Origin: Solimonas_A sp052035235
GTDB lineage: Bacteria; Pseudomonadota; Gammaproteobacteria; Nevskiales; Nevskiaceae
Assembly (NCBI GenBank): GCA_052035235.1
Contig: JBPOHT010000052.1
Coordinates: forward strand, 62,001-126,000
Direction: 5' to 3'
Length of the DNA stretch: 64,000 bases
Part shown: positions 36,200 to 46,556 of the stretch, piece after piece
How positions within the stretch are numbered: the first letter of the stretch is position 1
How the letters are laid out: every line of letters starts with the position of its first letter
Notes under the pieces: model-generated
Seen by the model: only the letters and a program-made list of their open reading frames with translations
Database searches by the model: none
What the model was told of the DNA's origin: nothing
Program-made: the position numbers and the translations under genes

Positions 36200-37633
36200 A
36201 TGGACCCGCAACCCAACCCCGTCGCCTACCAGGACCAGGTCATCCGGCAGTTCTCCGTGATGACCGTGGCCTGGGGCATCGTCGGCATGGCGGTCGGCGT
36301 GCTGCTCGCCGCCCAGCTGATGTTCCCGGCGCTGAACTTCGACACCGCCTGGCTCAGCTACGGCCGCCTGCGGCCGCTGCACACCAACGCCGTGATCTTC
36401 GCTTTCGGCGGCTGCGCGCTGTTCGCCACCAGCTACTGGTGCGTGCAGCGCACCTGCCGCGCGCCGCTGTTCCTGCCGAAGCTGGCGGCCTTCACCTTCT
36501 GGGGCTGGCAGGCGGTGATCGTCGCCGCCGCCATCACCCTGCCGATGGGCATGACCCAGGGCAAGGAATACGCCGAGCTGGAGTGGCCCATCGACATCCT
36601 GATCGCCGCGGTCTGGGTGTCGTACGCCGTGGTGTTCTTCGGCACCATCGCCAAGCGCCAGGTCAGCCACATCTACGTGGCCAACTGGTTCTACGGCGCC
36701 TTCATCATCGCCGTGGCGGTGCTGCACATCATCAACAGCATCTCGATCCCGGTATCGCTGACCAAGTCGTACAGCGCCTACGGCGGCGCGGTGGATGCGA
36801 TGGTGCAGTGGTGGTACGGCCACAACGCGGTGGGCTTCTTCCTCACCGCCGGCTTCCTGGGGATGATGTACTACTTCGTGCCCAAGCAGGCCGGGCGGCC
36901 GATCTACAGCTACCGCCTGTCGATCGTGCACTTCTGGGCGCTGATCAGCGTCTACATGTGGGCCGGCCCGCATCACCTGCACTACACCGCGCTGCCCGAC
37001 TGGGTGCAGTCGCTGGGCATGGTGTTCTCGCTGATCCTGCTGGCACCGAGCTGGGGCGGCATGATCAACGGCATCATGACCCTGTCGGGTGCCTGGCACA
37101 AACTGCGCGAGGACCCGATCCTGAAATTCCTGATCGTCTCGCTGTCGTTCTACGGCATGTCGACCTTCGAAGGTCCGATGATGTCGATCAAGACGGTCAA
37201 TGCGCTGTCGCACTACACCGACTGGACCATCGGCCACGTCCACAGCGGCGCGCTGGGCTGGGTGGCGATGATCTCGATCGGCTCGATCTACATGCTGATC
37301 CCGCGCCTCTGGGGCAAGCCGCAGATGCATAGCGTGCCGGCGATCAACCTGCACTTCTGGCTGTCGACCATCGGCACCGTTCTGTACATCGTGGCGATGT
37401 GGATCGCCGGTGTCATGCAGGGCCTGATGTGGCGTGCGGTCAACGACGACGGAACGCTGACCTACAGTTTCGTCGAGTCGCTCAAGGCCACCTATCCCTT
37501 CTACGGCCTGCGCCTGGCCGGCGGCCTGATCTTCCTTTCGGGCATGCTGGTGATGGCCTGGAACGTCTGGAAGACCATCGAACCGCAGGCGCAGCCGCAG
37601 CGCGGCGCCCTGCCCGCCGGAGCCCAGGCATGA
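36200..37633 (+). CDS. ccoN: cbb3-type cytochrome c oxidase subunit I
   Basis: 477 residues from ATG 36200 (GGGAG upstream); the open frame continues far upstream only because of GC bias. This catalytic subunit carries haem b, haem b3 and CuB. About 12 membrane helices and several conserved His are seen: RPLHTNAVIFAFGG, WWYGHNAVGFFLTAGFLG (CuB His and helix VI), WAGPHHLHYTALPDW (CuB His pair) and DWTIGHVHSGALGW (haem ligands). High oxygen affinity is the family's property. First gene of an operon with ATGA/GTGA overlaps throughout. Confidence 0.98.
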   Translation: MDPQPNPVAYQDQVIRQFSVMTVAWGIVGMAVGVLLAAQLMFPALNFDTAWLSYGRLRPLHTNAVIFAFGGCALFATSYWCVQRTCRAPLFLPKLAAFTFWGWQAVIVAAAITLPMGMTQGKEYAELEWPIDILIAAVWVSYAVVFFGTIAKRQVSHIYVANWFYGAFIIAVAVLHIINSISIPVSLTKSYSAYGGAVDAMVQWWYGHNAVGFFLTAGFLGMMYYFVPKQAGRPIYSYRLSIVHFWALISVYMWAGPHHLHYTALPDWVQSLGMVFSLILLAPSWGGMINGIMTLSGAWHKLREDPILKFLIVSLSFYGMSTFEGPMMSIKTVNALSHYTDWTIGHVHSGALGWVAMISIGSIYMLIPRLWGKPQMHSVPAINLHFWLSTIGTVLYIVAMWIAGVMQGLMWRAVNDDGTLTYSFVESLKATYPFYGLRLAGGLIFLSGMLVMAWNVWKTIEPQAQPQRGALPAGAQA

Positions 37634-38310
37634 AACACGAGATCCTCGAGAAGAACGTCGTCCTGCTGGCGGTGCTGATCCTGGCGGCGATCAGCATCGG
37701 CGGCCTGGTGGAGATCGTCCCGCTGATGAACCAGAAGGCCGCCACCCAGCCGTCGCCGGGCCTGGCCCTGCGCACGCCGCTGGAGGTCGCCGGGCGCGAC
37801 GTCTACATCCGCGAGGGCTGCTACAACTGCCACTCGCAGATGGTGCGCTCGCTGCACGAAGAGGTGATGCGCTACGGCCCGGCCGGCCAGGCCGGCGAGT
37901 CGGTCTGGGATCACCCCTTCCAGTGGGGCTCCAAGCGCACCGGCCCGGACCTGTCGCGCATCGGCGGCCGCTACAGCGACGACTGGCACCGCATCCACCT
38001 GAACAACCCACGCGACGTCGTGCCCGAGTCGAACATGCCGGCCTACCACTGGCTGACGGAGCAGGCGGTGGACGGAGAGGAGGTCGCTTCGATGATGCGG
38101 GCCCTGCGCTTGGCTGGCGTGCCCTTCAGCGAGCAGGCCATCGCCGGCGCGCCGGAAGCGGTGGCCGGCAAGAACAAGATGAATGCGCTGATCGCCTACC
38201 TGCAGTCGCTGCGCGCGCCGAAGCCCGCCGCCGTGCCGGCCACGCCCGTGACGGCGCAACGCACGGCCGCGGCACCCGCGGCCGCCCCTACCCCCGGAGA
38301 ACAACCATGA
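37630..38310 (+). CDS. ccoO: cbb3 oxidase subunit II, mono-haem cytochrome c
   Basis: 226 residues; ATGA overlap with ccoN. An N-terminal membrane anchor (VVLLAVLILAAISIGGLVEIV) precedes a cytochrome c domain with REGCYNCHSQMVR (CxxCH) and a distal Met in PESNMPAYHWL. A Pro/Ala-rich C-terminal tail follows residue 195, longer than is common. It carries electrons from CcoP to CcoN on the periplasmic side. Confidence 0.97.
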   Translation: MKHEILEKNVVLLAVLILAAISIGGLVEIVPLMNQKAATQPSPGLALRTPLEVAGRDVYIREGCYNCHSQMVRSLHEEVMRYGPAGQAGESVWDHPFQWGSKRTGPDLSRIGGRYSDDWHRIHLNNPRDVVPESNMPAYHWLTEQAVDGEEVASMMRALRLAGVPFSEQAIAGAPEAVAGKNKMNALIAYLQSLRAPKPAAVPATPVTAQRTAAAPAAAPTPGEQP

Positions 38311-38477
38311 TCAGCGGCATCGTTACCGCCATCCTGCTGCTCGCCTTCCTCGCCATCGCCGTGTGGTCCTGGTCCTCGCGCAACCGCGAGCGTTTCGCCG
38401 AAGCCGCCTGCCTGCCCCTGAAGGAAGACGGCCGGCAAGACGCCCCTCCGTGCTGCTGCAAGGAGCGCCAGCCATGA
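38307..38477 (+). CDS. ccoQ: cbb3 oxidase small subunit CcoQ
   Basis: 56 residues with one membrane helix (GIVTAILLLAFLAIAVWSW), then a charged tail containing CLPL and a Cys triplet (PPCCCKE). Overlaps ccoO (ATGA) and ccoP (ATGA). The CcoQ family stabilises the complex. The C-terminal CCC is unusual for such a short subunit and might bind metal. Confidence 0.9.
   Translation: MISGIVTAILLLAFLAIAVWSWSSRNRERFAEAACLPLKEDGRQDAPPCCCKERQP
38474..38476 (+). other. ATGA start/stop overlap ccoQ-ccoP
   Basis: The ccoP ATG shares bases with the ccoQ TGA. It fixes the ccoP start and indicates translational coupling. Confidence 0.85.
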
Positions 38478-39370
38478 ACATGCTCGAGCAACTGAGCGAA
38501 TTCTGGCACTGGTTCATCGTGCTGCTGACGCTGGTCTCGATCGCCGGCTGCCTGTGGCTGCTGTTCGCCAACGCCAAGGCTCCCGGCGGATCGGACACCG
38601 GCCACGTCTGGGACGAAGACCTGCGCGAGTACAACAACCCGCTGCCGCGCTGGTGGCTGGTGATGTTCGTGCTCACGGTGGTGTTCGCGCTGGGCTACCT
38701 GGCCTTCTACCCGGGCCTGGGCAACTTCGCCGGCCGGCTGCAGTGGAGCTCGGACGGTCAGATGCAGCAGCAGCTGACGCAGGTCGAGCAGGCCCGCAAC
38801 CAGCGCTATGCGACGCTGGCCGCACGCCCCATCCCGGCCAACGCCGTGGACCCCGAGGCGCGCGCGCTGGGACGCGGCCTGTTCATGACCCACTGCGCCG
38901 GCTGCCACGGTGCCGACGCCAGGGGTGCCCTGGGCTTTCCCAACCTGGCCGACAAGGACTGGCTCTACGGTGGCGATCCCGAGACCATACTGGCCAGCAT
39001 CCGCGACGGGCGCGCCGGCCAGATGCCGAACTTCAACGCCATGCTCAAGCCGGAGGCGGTGGACGACCTGGTGCGTACCGTGCGCGGCTGGTCGGACCCG
39101 GCGCTGCCGGCCGAGGTGCGCGAGCGCGGCATGAAGCAGTATGCCTACACCTGCGCCGCCTGCCACGGCCCGGAAGGGCGCGGTAATCCCGCCATCGGCG
39201 TGCCCAACCTGACCGACGCCACCTGGCTGCACGGCGGTTCGTACGAGTCGGTACGGCAGAGCATCCTGTTCGGACGGCGCAGCAACATGCCGGCGCATCG
39301 CGACCTGCTCAGCGACCAGGAGATCCACCTGCTCGCCGCCTACGTCTACGGCCTGGCGGAGGCACCGTGA
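38474..39370 (+). CDS. ccoP: cbb3 oxidase subunit III, di-haem cytochrome c
   Basis: 298 residues. Two N-terminal membrane helices (FIVLLTLVSIAGCLWLLF and WWLVMFVLTVVFALGYLAFY) place it in the long CcoP class. Two CxxCH haem sites follow: THCAGCHGADARG and YTCAACHGPEGRG, with axial Met in GQMPNF and SNMPAH. It accepts electrons from cytochrome bc1 or soluble cytochrome c. Overlaps the next small gene by GTGA. Confidence 0.97.
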   Translation: MNMLEQLSEFWHWFIVLLTLVSIAGCLWLLFANAKAPGGSDTGHVWDEDLREYNNPLPRWWLVMFVLTVVFALGYLAFYPGLGNFAGRLQWSSDGQMQQQLTQVEQARNQRYATLAARPIPANAVDPEARALGRGLFMTHCAGCHGADARGALGFPNLADKDWLYGGDPETILASIRDGRAGQMPNFNAMLKPEAVDDLVRTVRGWSDPALPAEVRERGMKQYAYTCAACHGPEGRGNPAIGVPNLTDATWLHGGSYESVRQSILFGRRSNMPAHRDLLSDQEIHLLAAYVYGLAEAP

Positions 39371-39587
39371 AAGAGGAACCGCTGCGGCGCCTGGGCGCCC
39401 TGCTGTGGGCCGCCTTCCTGGGCGGCTCCTGCAGCATGGGGGCGATCCTGGCACTACCGCCGTCCTGGCTCGAGCATGGCGCGGGGCTGCGCGATTTGAG
39501 CCTGCTGTTCTTCGTCTGCTGGGCGCTGGCGCTGGTGCCGGCGATCATCACGCAGATGCTGGTGCTGCCGCCCTCGGGAGGCCGGCC

Positions 39588-39591
<4 letters not shown>
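39367..39591 (+). CDS. small two-helix membrane protein between ccoP and ccoG
   Basis: 74 residues from GTG 39367, overlapping the ccoP stop (GTGA) and itself overlapping ccoG by GTGA. Two hydrophobic segments (LGALLWAAFLGGSCSMGAIL and LLFFVCWALALVPAIITQMLVL). No family recognised. Its place inside the oxidase assembly operon and tight coupling suggest a role in cbb3 biogenesis, by inference only. Confidence 0.7.
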
Positions 39592-40957
<1,366 letters not shown>

Positions 40958-40961
<4 letters not shown>

Positions 40962-41104
40962 AGCGCTTCCCCTGGATCGAGATGTCCCTGCTGGTCGGCC
41001 TGCCGCTGCTGGTGCTGGCGGCCGGCGCCTTCACCACCGCCCTGGCCATGCAACAGGGCTTCACGCCGCTGGAGACCGCGGTCGTGCAGCAGGCGGCGCG
41101 CTGA
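40958..41104 (+). CDS. 48-residue CcoH-like single-helix protein
   Basis: ATG 40958 overlaps the ccoG stop (ATGA), and ccoI starts one base after its stop. The sequence is one membrane helix (PWIEMSLLVGLPLLVLAAGAF) and a short tail QQGFTPLETAVVQQAAR. Its place between ccoG and ccoI is that of ccoH/fixH, and the helix resembles the N-terminal helix of FixH. The roughly 100-residue periplasmic domain of ordinary FixH is absent. It is probably a minimal CcoH, but a separate small subunit is possible. Confidence 0.75.
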
Positions 41105-41105
41105 C

Positions 41106-43313
41106 ATGAGCGCCGCCGCGGCCGACTGGAGCGCCTACGACCGGCCGGAGCTGCGCGCTGCGATCGCCACCGGCCTGCCCGGCGGGCGCGAGGAGGTGCT
41201 GCTGGTGGCCGAGGGCATGCACTGCGCCTCCTGCGTGGGCCGCCTGCGCAAGCTGCTGGGGCCGCAGGTTCAGGACCTGCGCATCAACCTGGCCAGCCGC
41301 ACGCTGGAGTTCGTGCACGATCCGCAGCGCCAGGCGCTGTCCTCGCTGCTGGCGCAGATCGATGCCGCCGGCTTCGAGCCGCAGGTACTGGCGCAGGACG
41401 CCGACCGCGCGCGTGCGCGGCGCCGGCGGCGTACGGAGCTGGTGCGCATCGGCGTGGCGGTGATCGGCGCGATGCAGGTCATGATGCTGGCCTGGCCGGT
41501 CTACTTCGACGACGGCGCCATCGAGCCGGATATCGCCGCGCTGATGCGCTGGGCGCAGCTGCTGCTGGCGACGCCGGTGGTGCTCTACTCCGGCTGGCCC
41601 TTCCTGGCCGGAGGCTGGCGTGCGCTGCGCGCCCGGGTGCCGACCATGGACCTGCCAGTGGCGCTATCGCTGCTGATCGCCTGGGCGGCCTCGGCGCTGC
41701 GCGTGTTCGGCGGCGAGGGCGAACTCTACTTCGATGCCGCCACCATGTTCGTGATGCTGCTGGGGCTGGCGCGCTGGTTCGAAGGCCGCAGCCGCAGCCG
41801 TGCCGGCGAACGCATGCGCCTGCTGGCGGGCCGTCGTCCGCTGACCGCGCTGCGCGAACGCGACGGCGGCGCGGAGACGGTGCCGCTGGCCACATTGCGG
41901 ACCGGAGACCGGCTGCGCGTGGCGCCCGGCGAGGCCCTGCCGGCAGACGGCGAGCTGCTGGACGAGACCGCGCAGCTCGACGAGTCGCTGCTCAGCGGCG
42001 AATCGCGGCCGGTGCTGCACCGTCGCGGCGACGCGGTGCTGGCCGGCAGCCTCAACCTGGCGCCGGCGACGCTGCGCCTGCAGGTGCGCGAGGCCGGCGC
42101 GGGCACGCGTCTGGCGCAGATCACGCGCCTGCTGCAGCAGGCGCAGGACGACCGCCCGCGCATACAGTTGCTGGCCGACCGCTACGCCGGTCATTTCGTG
42201 CTGGCGGTGATGGCGCTCGCGCTGGCCGGAGCCTGGTATTGGTGGCCGCAGGGCATCGACAGGGCCCTGGGCGTGGCGCTGGCGGTGCTGGTGGCGAGCT
42301 GCCCCTGCGCGCTGTCGCTGGCGGTGCCCACGGTGCATGCAGCGGCCAGCTCCTTGCTGGCCCGCCACGGCGTACTGATGGCGCGGCCGCGCGCGCTGGC
42401 GCGCCTGACCCAGGTCGATACCGTGCTGTTTGACAAGACCGGCACCCTGACGCGGCCGGAGCTGACCGTGGCGCAAGTATTGCCGCTGGCGGACCTGGGC
42501 ATCGGGACCTGCCGGCGCCTGGCCGCGGCACTGGAGCGCGAGCTCACCCATCCCATCGCCCGCGCGCTCGCCGCCGGCGTCACCGGCCTGCCGCAGGCAC
42601 AGGACATCCGCCTGCAGGCGGGCGGTGTCAGTGGCCGCATCGACGGGCGACGCTACTGGATCGGCGCGGCGGAGCAGGCACCGCAGCCGGTCACCCTGCC
42701 GAGTGGCCCGCAGGCGGCGCAGGCCAGCTGGCTGCTGCTCTGCGAAGACCAGCGTCCGCTGGCGCTGTTCGGCCTGCGCGCGGAACTGCGGCCCGAGGCG
42801 CGGCGGCTGATCGCCATGCTGCGCAGCCAGGGCCTGGCGATGGAGCTGCTGACCGGTGACGCCGAGGCTCCGGCACGCGCGCTGGGCGCGCAGGCCGGCA
42901 TCGCCGCCCTGCGCTCGCGCCAGACGCCGGAGCAGAAGCTGGCGCGCCTGCGCGAGTTGCAGGCCCAGGGCCGCGTGGTCATGGCGGTGGGCGACGGCAT
43001 CAACGATGCGCCCTTCCTGGCCGCCGCCGACGTGGCGGTGGCGATGCCACAGGGCGCCGCGCTGGCCCAGGCACGCGCCGACGTGGTGCTGGTCGGCGAC
43101 TCGCTGGCGGGCCTGGCCACCCTGCGCGGGGTGGCGCGTCAGGCGCAGCGCCGCCTGCGCCAGAACCTGGCCTGGGCGCTGGGCTACAACCTGGTGGTAC
43201 TGCCGCTGGCGCTGGGCGGCTGGTTGACGCCCTGGCTGGCGGCGCTGGGCATGTCGCTGTCGTCGCTGCTGGTGGTGGGTAACGCCCTGCGGCTGCGTAC
43301 CGGAGAACACTGA
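41106..43313 (+). CDS. ccoI: copper-exporting P1B-type ATPase for cbb3 assembly
   Basis: 735 residues. The N-terminal HMA domain has GMHCASCVGRLRKLLG. Membrane helices carry the transport motif SCPCALSLAVP. The phosphorylation site is FDKTGTLTRPE, with the hinge VMAVGDGINDAP. CcoI moves Cu(I) into the periplasm for insertion into CcoN's CuB site. Overlaps ccoS (TGATG). Confidence 0.96.
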   Translation: MSAAAADWSAYDRPELRAAIATGLPGGREEVLLVAEGMHCASCVGRLRKLLGPQVQDLRINLASRTLEFVHDPQRQALSSLLAQIDAAGFEPQVLAQDADRARARRRRRTELVRIGVAVIGAMQVMMLAWPVYFDDGAIEPDIAALMRWAQLLLATPVVLYSGWPFLAGGWRALRARVPTMDLPVALSLLIAWAASALRVFGGEGELYFDAATMFVMLLGLARWFEGRSRSRAGERMRLLAGRRPLTALRERDGGAETVPLATLRTGDRLRVAPGEALPADGELLDETAQLDESLLSGESRPVLHRRGDAVLAGSLNLAPATLRLQVREAGAGTRLAQITRLLQQAQDDRPRIQLLADRYAGHFVLAVMALALAGAWYWWPQGIDRALGVALAVLVASCPCALSLAVPTVHAAASSLLARHGVLMARPRALARLTQVDTVLFDKTGTLTRPELTVAQVLPLADLGIGTCRRLAAALERELTHPIARALAAGVTGLPQAQDIRLQAGGVSGRIDGRRYWIGAAEQAPQPVTLPSGPQAAQASWLLLCEDQRPLALFGLRAELRPEARRLIAMLRSQGLAMELLTGDAEAPARALGAQAGIAALRSRQTPEQKLARLRELQAQGRVVMAVGDGINDAPFLAAADVAVAMPQGAALAQARADVVLVGDSLAGLATLRGVARQAQRRLRQNLAWALGYNLVVLPLALGGWLTPWLAALGMSLSSLLVVGNALRLRTGEH

Positions 43314-43450
43314 TGGAAGCGCTCTACCTGCTGATTCCGATGGGGCTGCTGGTGGTGCTGGCGGCCGCGCTGGTCTTTGCCTGGACCATCGGCAGCGGCC
43401 AGTACGAGAACCTGGACGAGCAGGCGCAGTCCCTGCCCGACGACGATTGA
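43313..43450 (+). CDS. ccoS: cbb3 oxidase maturation protein CcoS
   Basis: 45 residues: one helix (LYLLIPMGLLVVLAAALVFAW) followed by a short acidic tail SGQYENLDEQA, the conserved CcoS pattern. It is needed for cofactor insertion into the cbb3 oxidase. Its stop codon lies inside the next FNR box. Confidence 0.94.
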   Translation: MEALYLLIPMGLLVVLAAALVFAWTIGSGQYENLDEQAQSLPDDD

Positions 43451-43460
43451 CCCAGATCAA
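43447..43460. promoter_or_regulatory. FNR box overlapping the ccoS stop
   Basis: TTGACCCAGATCAA. A site at -41.5 would place the transcript start near 43495 and drive the gene at 43561, the TauE-type gene and possibly fixLJ. Confidence 0.8.
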
Positions 43461-43560
43461 GGCGGCGCGCCACATCGCGCCGGACAATCCCGACATGAGC
43501 TTCTCGTCCGCCCGCTGTTCCTCAAAGCCCTATTGCTACTGCAGCCTGCAGGACATCTGC

Positions 43561-43980
43561 ATGGCGCTGCACGAGCTGGCCGGACGCGCCGCCCTGCTGG
43601 CACCGGGCGATGCCGTCCAGCACGACGCCCCGGCGCGAATCCGCCAATGGTGCGTCGCCCGCGAGCGCAGCTTCGACCAGGTGGTGTCCAGCCTCGCCGC
43701 CGATCCCGAGACTGCGGCCCTGCTGCAGGACTGGCTGGCGCATGCGCCGGCACCGCTGGCCGCCGCCGAGGACGGTGCCGATCCCTATCTGACGCTGTGT
43801 CGCGATGTGGCGGCACTGGAGGAGCATCTCATGCTGCTGTTCGGCACCTTGATGCAGCAGGGCGACAGCGCCTGGGCACGGCGGCTCTACCGCGACCTGC
43901 TCGACCACCGCGCCCCGGTGCCGGCGCTTGCCTTGGCCCAGCGCCAGCCTGCTCCACGGCCATGCCCGCCGCCGAACTGA
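43561..43980 (+). CDS. small helical protein of unknown function, FNR-box-preceded
   Basis: 139 residues from ATG 43561, which has AGGA about eight bases upstream. An earlier in-frame ATG at 43495 would coincide with the predicted FNR-dependent transcript start and contains a Cys-rich stretch (ARCSSKPYCYCS). The sequence is mostly alpha-helical (ARIRQWCVARERSFDQVV; CRDVAALEEHLMLLFGTLM), with a His and several Cys but no recognised motif. It overlaps the next gene by 19 bases. Position between ccoS and the TauE-type gene suggests a role in microaerobic respiration. Confidence 0.6.
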   Translation: MALHELAGRAALLAPGDAVQHDAPARIRQWCVARERSFDQVVSSLAADPETAALLQDWLAHAPAPLAAAEDGADPYLTLCRDVAALEEHLMLLFGTLMQQGDSAWARRLYRDLLDHRAPVPALALAQRQPAPRPCPPPN

Positions 43981-44633
43981 CCCTGGCGGCCTTCGCCGCG
44001 GCGGGGTTGGGCGCCAGCCCGCATTGCGCGCTGATGTGCGGCTGCCTGCAGGCGCTGCAATTGCGGCCGGCCGCGGCCGGCGCCGCGCTGCGGCAGCGCC
44101 TGTTACTGCTGCATGCCGGCCGTGTCGCCGGCTATGCGCTGCTGGGCGCTGTGACGGGTGCCGGCGGCCTGCTGCTGTTCCGCCGGCTGCCCGAGGCGAT
44201 GATCGGACTGCCCCTGCAAGGGCTGGCCGCGGCGATCCTGCTGCTGATGGGCCTGCGCCAGCTGCGTGGCGGCGCCAGCTGCCACGCCGCGCGACGGCCG
44301 GCGGCAGCCGCACCCACGCCGGCGCGCGTGTTCCTGCGCGGCATGGCCTGGGCAATGCTGCCCTGCGGCGCGCTGTACGGCATGCTGTTCCTGGCGATGC
44401 TCAGCCGCAGCCCGCTGTACGCCGCGCTGCTGATGGCGGCCTTCGGGCTTGGCACGCTGCCCCTGCTCGGTGCGGGTGGCTGGCTGCTGCCGCGCGCAAC
44501 GCTGCAGCGCGAGGGCCTGCGGCGTGCCGGCGCGGCGCTCCTGATCGTCTTCGGTCTGGTGGGCCTGGCCGCCGCCGGCCTGGCCCCGGTGTCCGCCGAA
44601 TCCGCCTTCTGCATGCCCTTGCCGCGCGGCTAA
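43962..44633 (+). CDS. TauE/SafE-type (CcdA/DsbD-like) membrane protein linked to cbb3 biogenesis
   Basis: 223 residues with about six hydrophobic helices. The N-terminal GASPHCALMCGCLQAL matches the PHCxxMCG signature of the short sulfite-exporter/TauE-SafE family genes that often follow ccoS. AMLPCGALYGMLFLAML is the mirrored second Cys motif. Paired Cys in helices suggests metal or thiol transport across the inner membrane. The specific substrate (copper is a candidate) is inference from context. Confidence 0.85.
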   Translation: MPAAELTLAAFAAAGLGASPHCALMCGCLQALQLRPAAAGAALRQRLLLLHAGRVAGYALLGAVTGAGGLLLFRRLPEAMIGLPLQGLAAAILLLMGLRQLRGGASCHAARRPAAAAPTPARVFLRGMAWAMLPCGALYGMLFLAMLSRSPLYAALLMAAFGLGTLPLLGAGGWLLPRATLQREGLRRAGAALLIVFGLVGLAAAGLAPVSAESAFCMPLPRG

Positions 44634-44642
44634 ACTGGGCGC

Positions 44643-45845
44643 ATGCCCGGCACCACGCCACCGCCTACCGCCGAAGACCGCCTGAGCGCGCTGCTCAACG
44701 CGGCCGTGGATGCCATCGTGCTGATCGACCCGCGCGGGCGCATCGCGCGTTTCAACCGCGCCGCGGAACGCCTGTTCGGCTATGTCGCGGCCGAGGTACT
44801 GGGCCAGAACGTGTCGATGCTGATGCCCGAGCCCTATCACGGCGAGCACGACGGCTACCTGGAGCGCTACTCCGCCACCCATCGCCCGCGCATCATCGGC
44901 ATCGGCCGCGAGGTGGTGGCGCGGCGCAAGGACGGCAGCACCTTCCCCATCGACCTGTCGGTGGGCGAGTTCCGCCGCCCGGCGGTGGAGGGCGAGGAAC
45001 TCTCAGGCGATGGAGGCGAGCATGGCTTCGTCGGCATCCTGCGCGACATCACCGCGCGCAAGCTGCAGGAACAGCAGCTGCGCGACACCGCCGAGGAACT
45101 GCGCCAGGCCTTTGGCGAGGCCGAGGACCTGCGCGCGCGCCTGACCCATGCCGGCCGCCTGGGCACGCTCGGCGAAATGGTGAGCGGCATCGCCCACGAG
45201 GTGAACCAGCCGCTGACCGCGATCGCCAACTACGCCAGCGCCTGCAAGCGCCTGCTGCTGTCGGGCCGCGCCCAGCCGGAAGAGATCGCCGAGGTGCTGG
45301 ACAAGATCAGCGTGCAGGCCGAACGCGCCGGCCAGGTGATCCGCGGCCTGCGCAAGCTGGCGCGGCGCGAGGACCGCGCCTCCGACCGACTCGACGTCAA
45401 CCAGCTGGTGGGCGAGGTGGCGCGCATGGTGGAGTTCGAATTCCGCAACGCCGGCTGGCAGCTGCGCCAGTCGCTGGCGGCCACCCTGCCGCCGGTCAGC
45501 GGCGACGGCGTGCAGGTGCAGCAGGTGGTGCTGAACCTGCTGCGCAACGCGGTGGAGGCCATGTCCGAGGGCAGCACCTGCGGCGATGCCGTGGACCTGC
45601 GCACCCGGTCCCACGACGGCTGGGTGGAGATCACCGTGGACGACTGCGGCCCGGGCATCCCCGCGGCCACGGCGCAGCGGCTGTTCGAACCTTTCTTCAC
45701 GACCAAGCCGCAGGGCATGGGCCTGGGGCTGTCGATCTGCCAGTCCATCATCTCGGCCCATGGCGGCGAACTGAAGCACGAACCACGGCAGGGCGGCGGC
45801 TCGCGCTTCCGCATCCGCCTGCCGGCTGAAGGAAACACGCAATGA
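44643..45845 (+). CDS. fixL: haem-PAS oxygen-sensor histidine kinase FixL
   Basis: 400 residues, soluble (no membrane helix). The PAS domain (about residues 12-130) has MLMPEPYHGEHDGYLERY with His69 at the haem-ligand position and IIGIGRE with Arg89. The 20-residue gap equals that between His200 and Arg220 of Bradyrhizobium FixL, so oxygen sensing is well supported. Dimerisation/phosphotransfer His185 lies in SGIAHEVNQPLTAI. ATP-binding boxes are NLLRNAVEAM, DCGPGIP and GMGLGLSICQSI. Overlaps fixJ by ATGA. Confidence 0.94.
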   Translation: MPGTTPPPTAEDRLSALLNAAVDAIVLIDPRGRIARFNRAAERLFGYVAAEVLGQNVSMLMPEPYHGEHDGYLERYSATHRPRIIGIGREVVARRKDGSTFPIDLSVGEFRRPAVEGEELSGDGGEHGFVGILRDITARKLQEQQLRDTAEELRQAFGEAEDLRARLTHAGRLGTLGEMVSGIAHEVNQPLTAIANYASACKRLLLSGRAQPEEIAEVLDKISVQAERAGQVIRGLRKLARREDRASDRLDVNQLVGEVARMVEFEFRNAGWQLRQSLAATLPPVSGDGVQVQQVVLNLLRNAVEAMSEGSTCGDAVDLRTRSHDGWVEITVDDCGPGIPAATAQRLFEPFFTTKPQGMGLGLSICQSIISAHGGELKHEPRQGGGSRFRIRLPAEGNTQ

Positions 45846-46450
45846 GCGAACCCGTCTGCGTCTACATCGTCGACGACGAGGAAGCGATCCGCGACAGCCT
45901 GGCGCTGCTGCTGCGCTCGGTCGGCATCCCGACCCGGCTGTTCCCCGACGGCGGCAGCTTCCTGGCGGCCTACCATGCCGGCCTGCGCGGCTGCGTGGTG
46001 CTGGACGTGCGCATGCCGCGCATGGGCGGCCTGGAACTGCAGCAGGAGCTGAACCGGCGCGGCTGCAGCCTGCCGCTGATCTTCATGAGCGGCCACGGCG
46101 ACGTGCCGATGGCGGTGGAGGCGATGCGTGCGGGCGCGATGGACTTCCTGCAGAAGCCCTTCCACGACGAGGACATGATCCGCCGCGTGCAGCGCGCCAT
46201 GGAACAGGGCGAGCGCGACAGCGCGGCGCTGGAGGAGCGCGAGGGCCTGCGGCGGCGCTTCGAGGCGCTGACCCCGCGCGAGCGCGAAGTGGCGGAGCGC
46301 ATCGTCGCCGGCGACGCCAACAAGGTCATCGCCATCGACCTGGACCTGAGCGAGCGCACCGTGGAGCTGCACCGCGCCCGCATCATGCAGAAGATGGAAG
46401 CACGTGGCCTGGCCCACCTGGTGCAGATGATGCTCCACCTGCAGGGCTGA
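45842..46450 (+). CDS. fixJ: response regulator FixJ
   Basis: 202 residues: a receiver domain with acidic pair DDEEA near residue 11, phosphoacceptor Asp55 (VVLDVRMPRMGG), Ser/Thr in FMSGHGD and Lys in FLQKPFHDED. It is followed by a LuxR-type HTH (LTPREREVAERIVAGDANK...ERTVELHRARIMQKM). It is coupled to fixL and phosphorylated by it at low oxygen. In rhizobia FixJ activates fixK; here the regulator gene fnr lies 12 kb upstream. Confidence 0.95.
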   Translation: MSEPVCVYIVDDEEAIRDSLALLLRSVGIPTRLFPDGGSFLAAYHAGLRGCVVLDVRMPRMGGLELQQELNRRGCSLPLIFMSGHGDVPMAVEAMRAGAMDFLQKPFHDEDMIRRVQRAMEQGERDSAALEEREGLRRRFEALTPREREVAERIVAGDANKVIAIDLDLSERTVELHRARIMQKMEARGLAHLVQMMLHLQG

Positions 46451-46486
46451 GTCCTTCATCCTGGCGCGGTCCGCGCCGCCGCGGCA

Positions 46487-46500
46487 TTGACCTGGCTCAA
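46487..46500. promoter_or_regulatory. FNR box after fixJ
   Basis: TTGACCTGGCTCAA (one mismatch in the second half site). GGCATTGA and TCAATGCC make a longer dyad, with further GC pairing outside. It precedes the 46557 gene and the ribose-phosphate pyrophosphokinase. Confidence 0.78.
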
Positions 46501-46556
46501 TGCCGGCGGCACCTGCTTGCGTCCATGCTGGCCCGTACCTTCACGAGCCAGCGACC

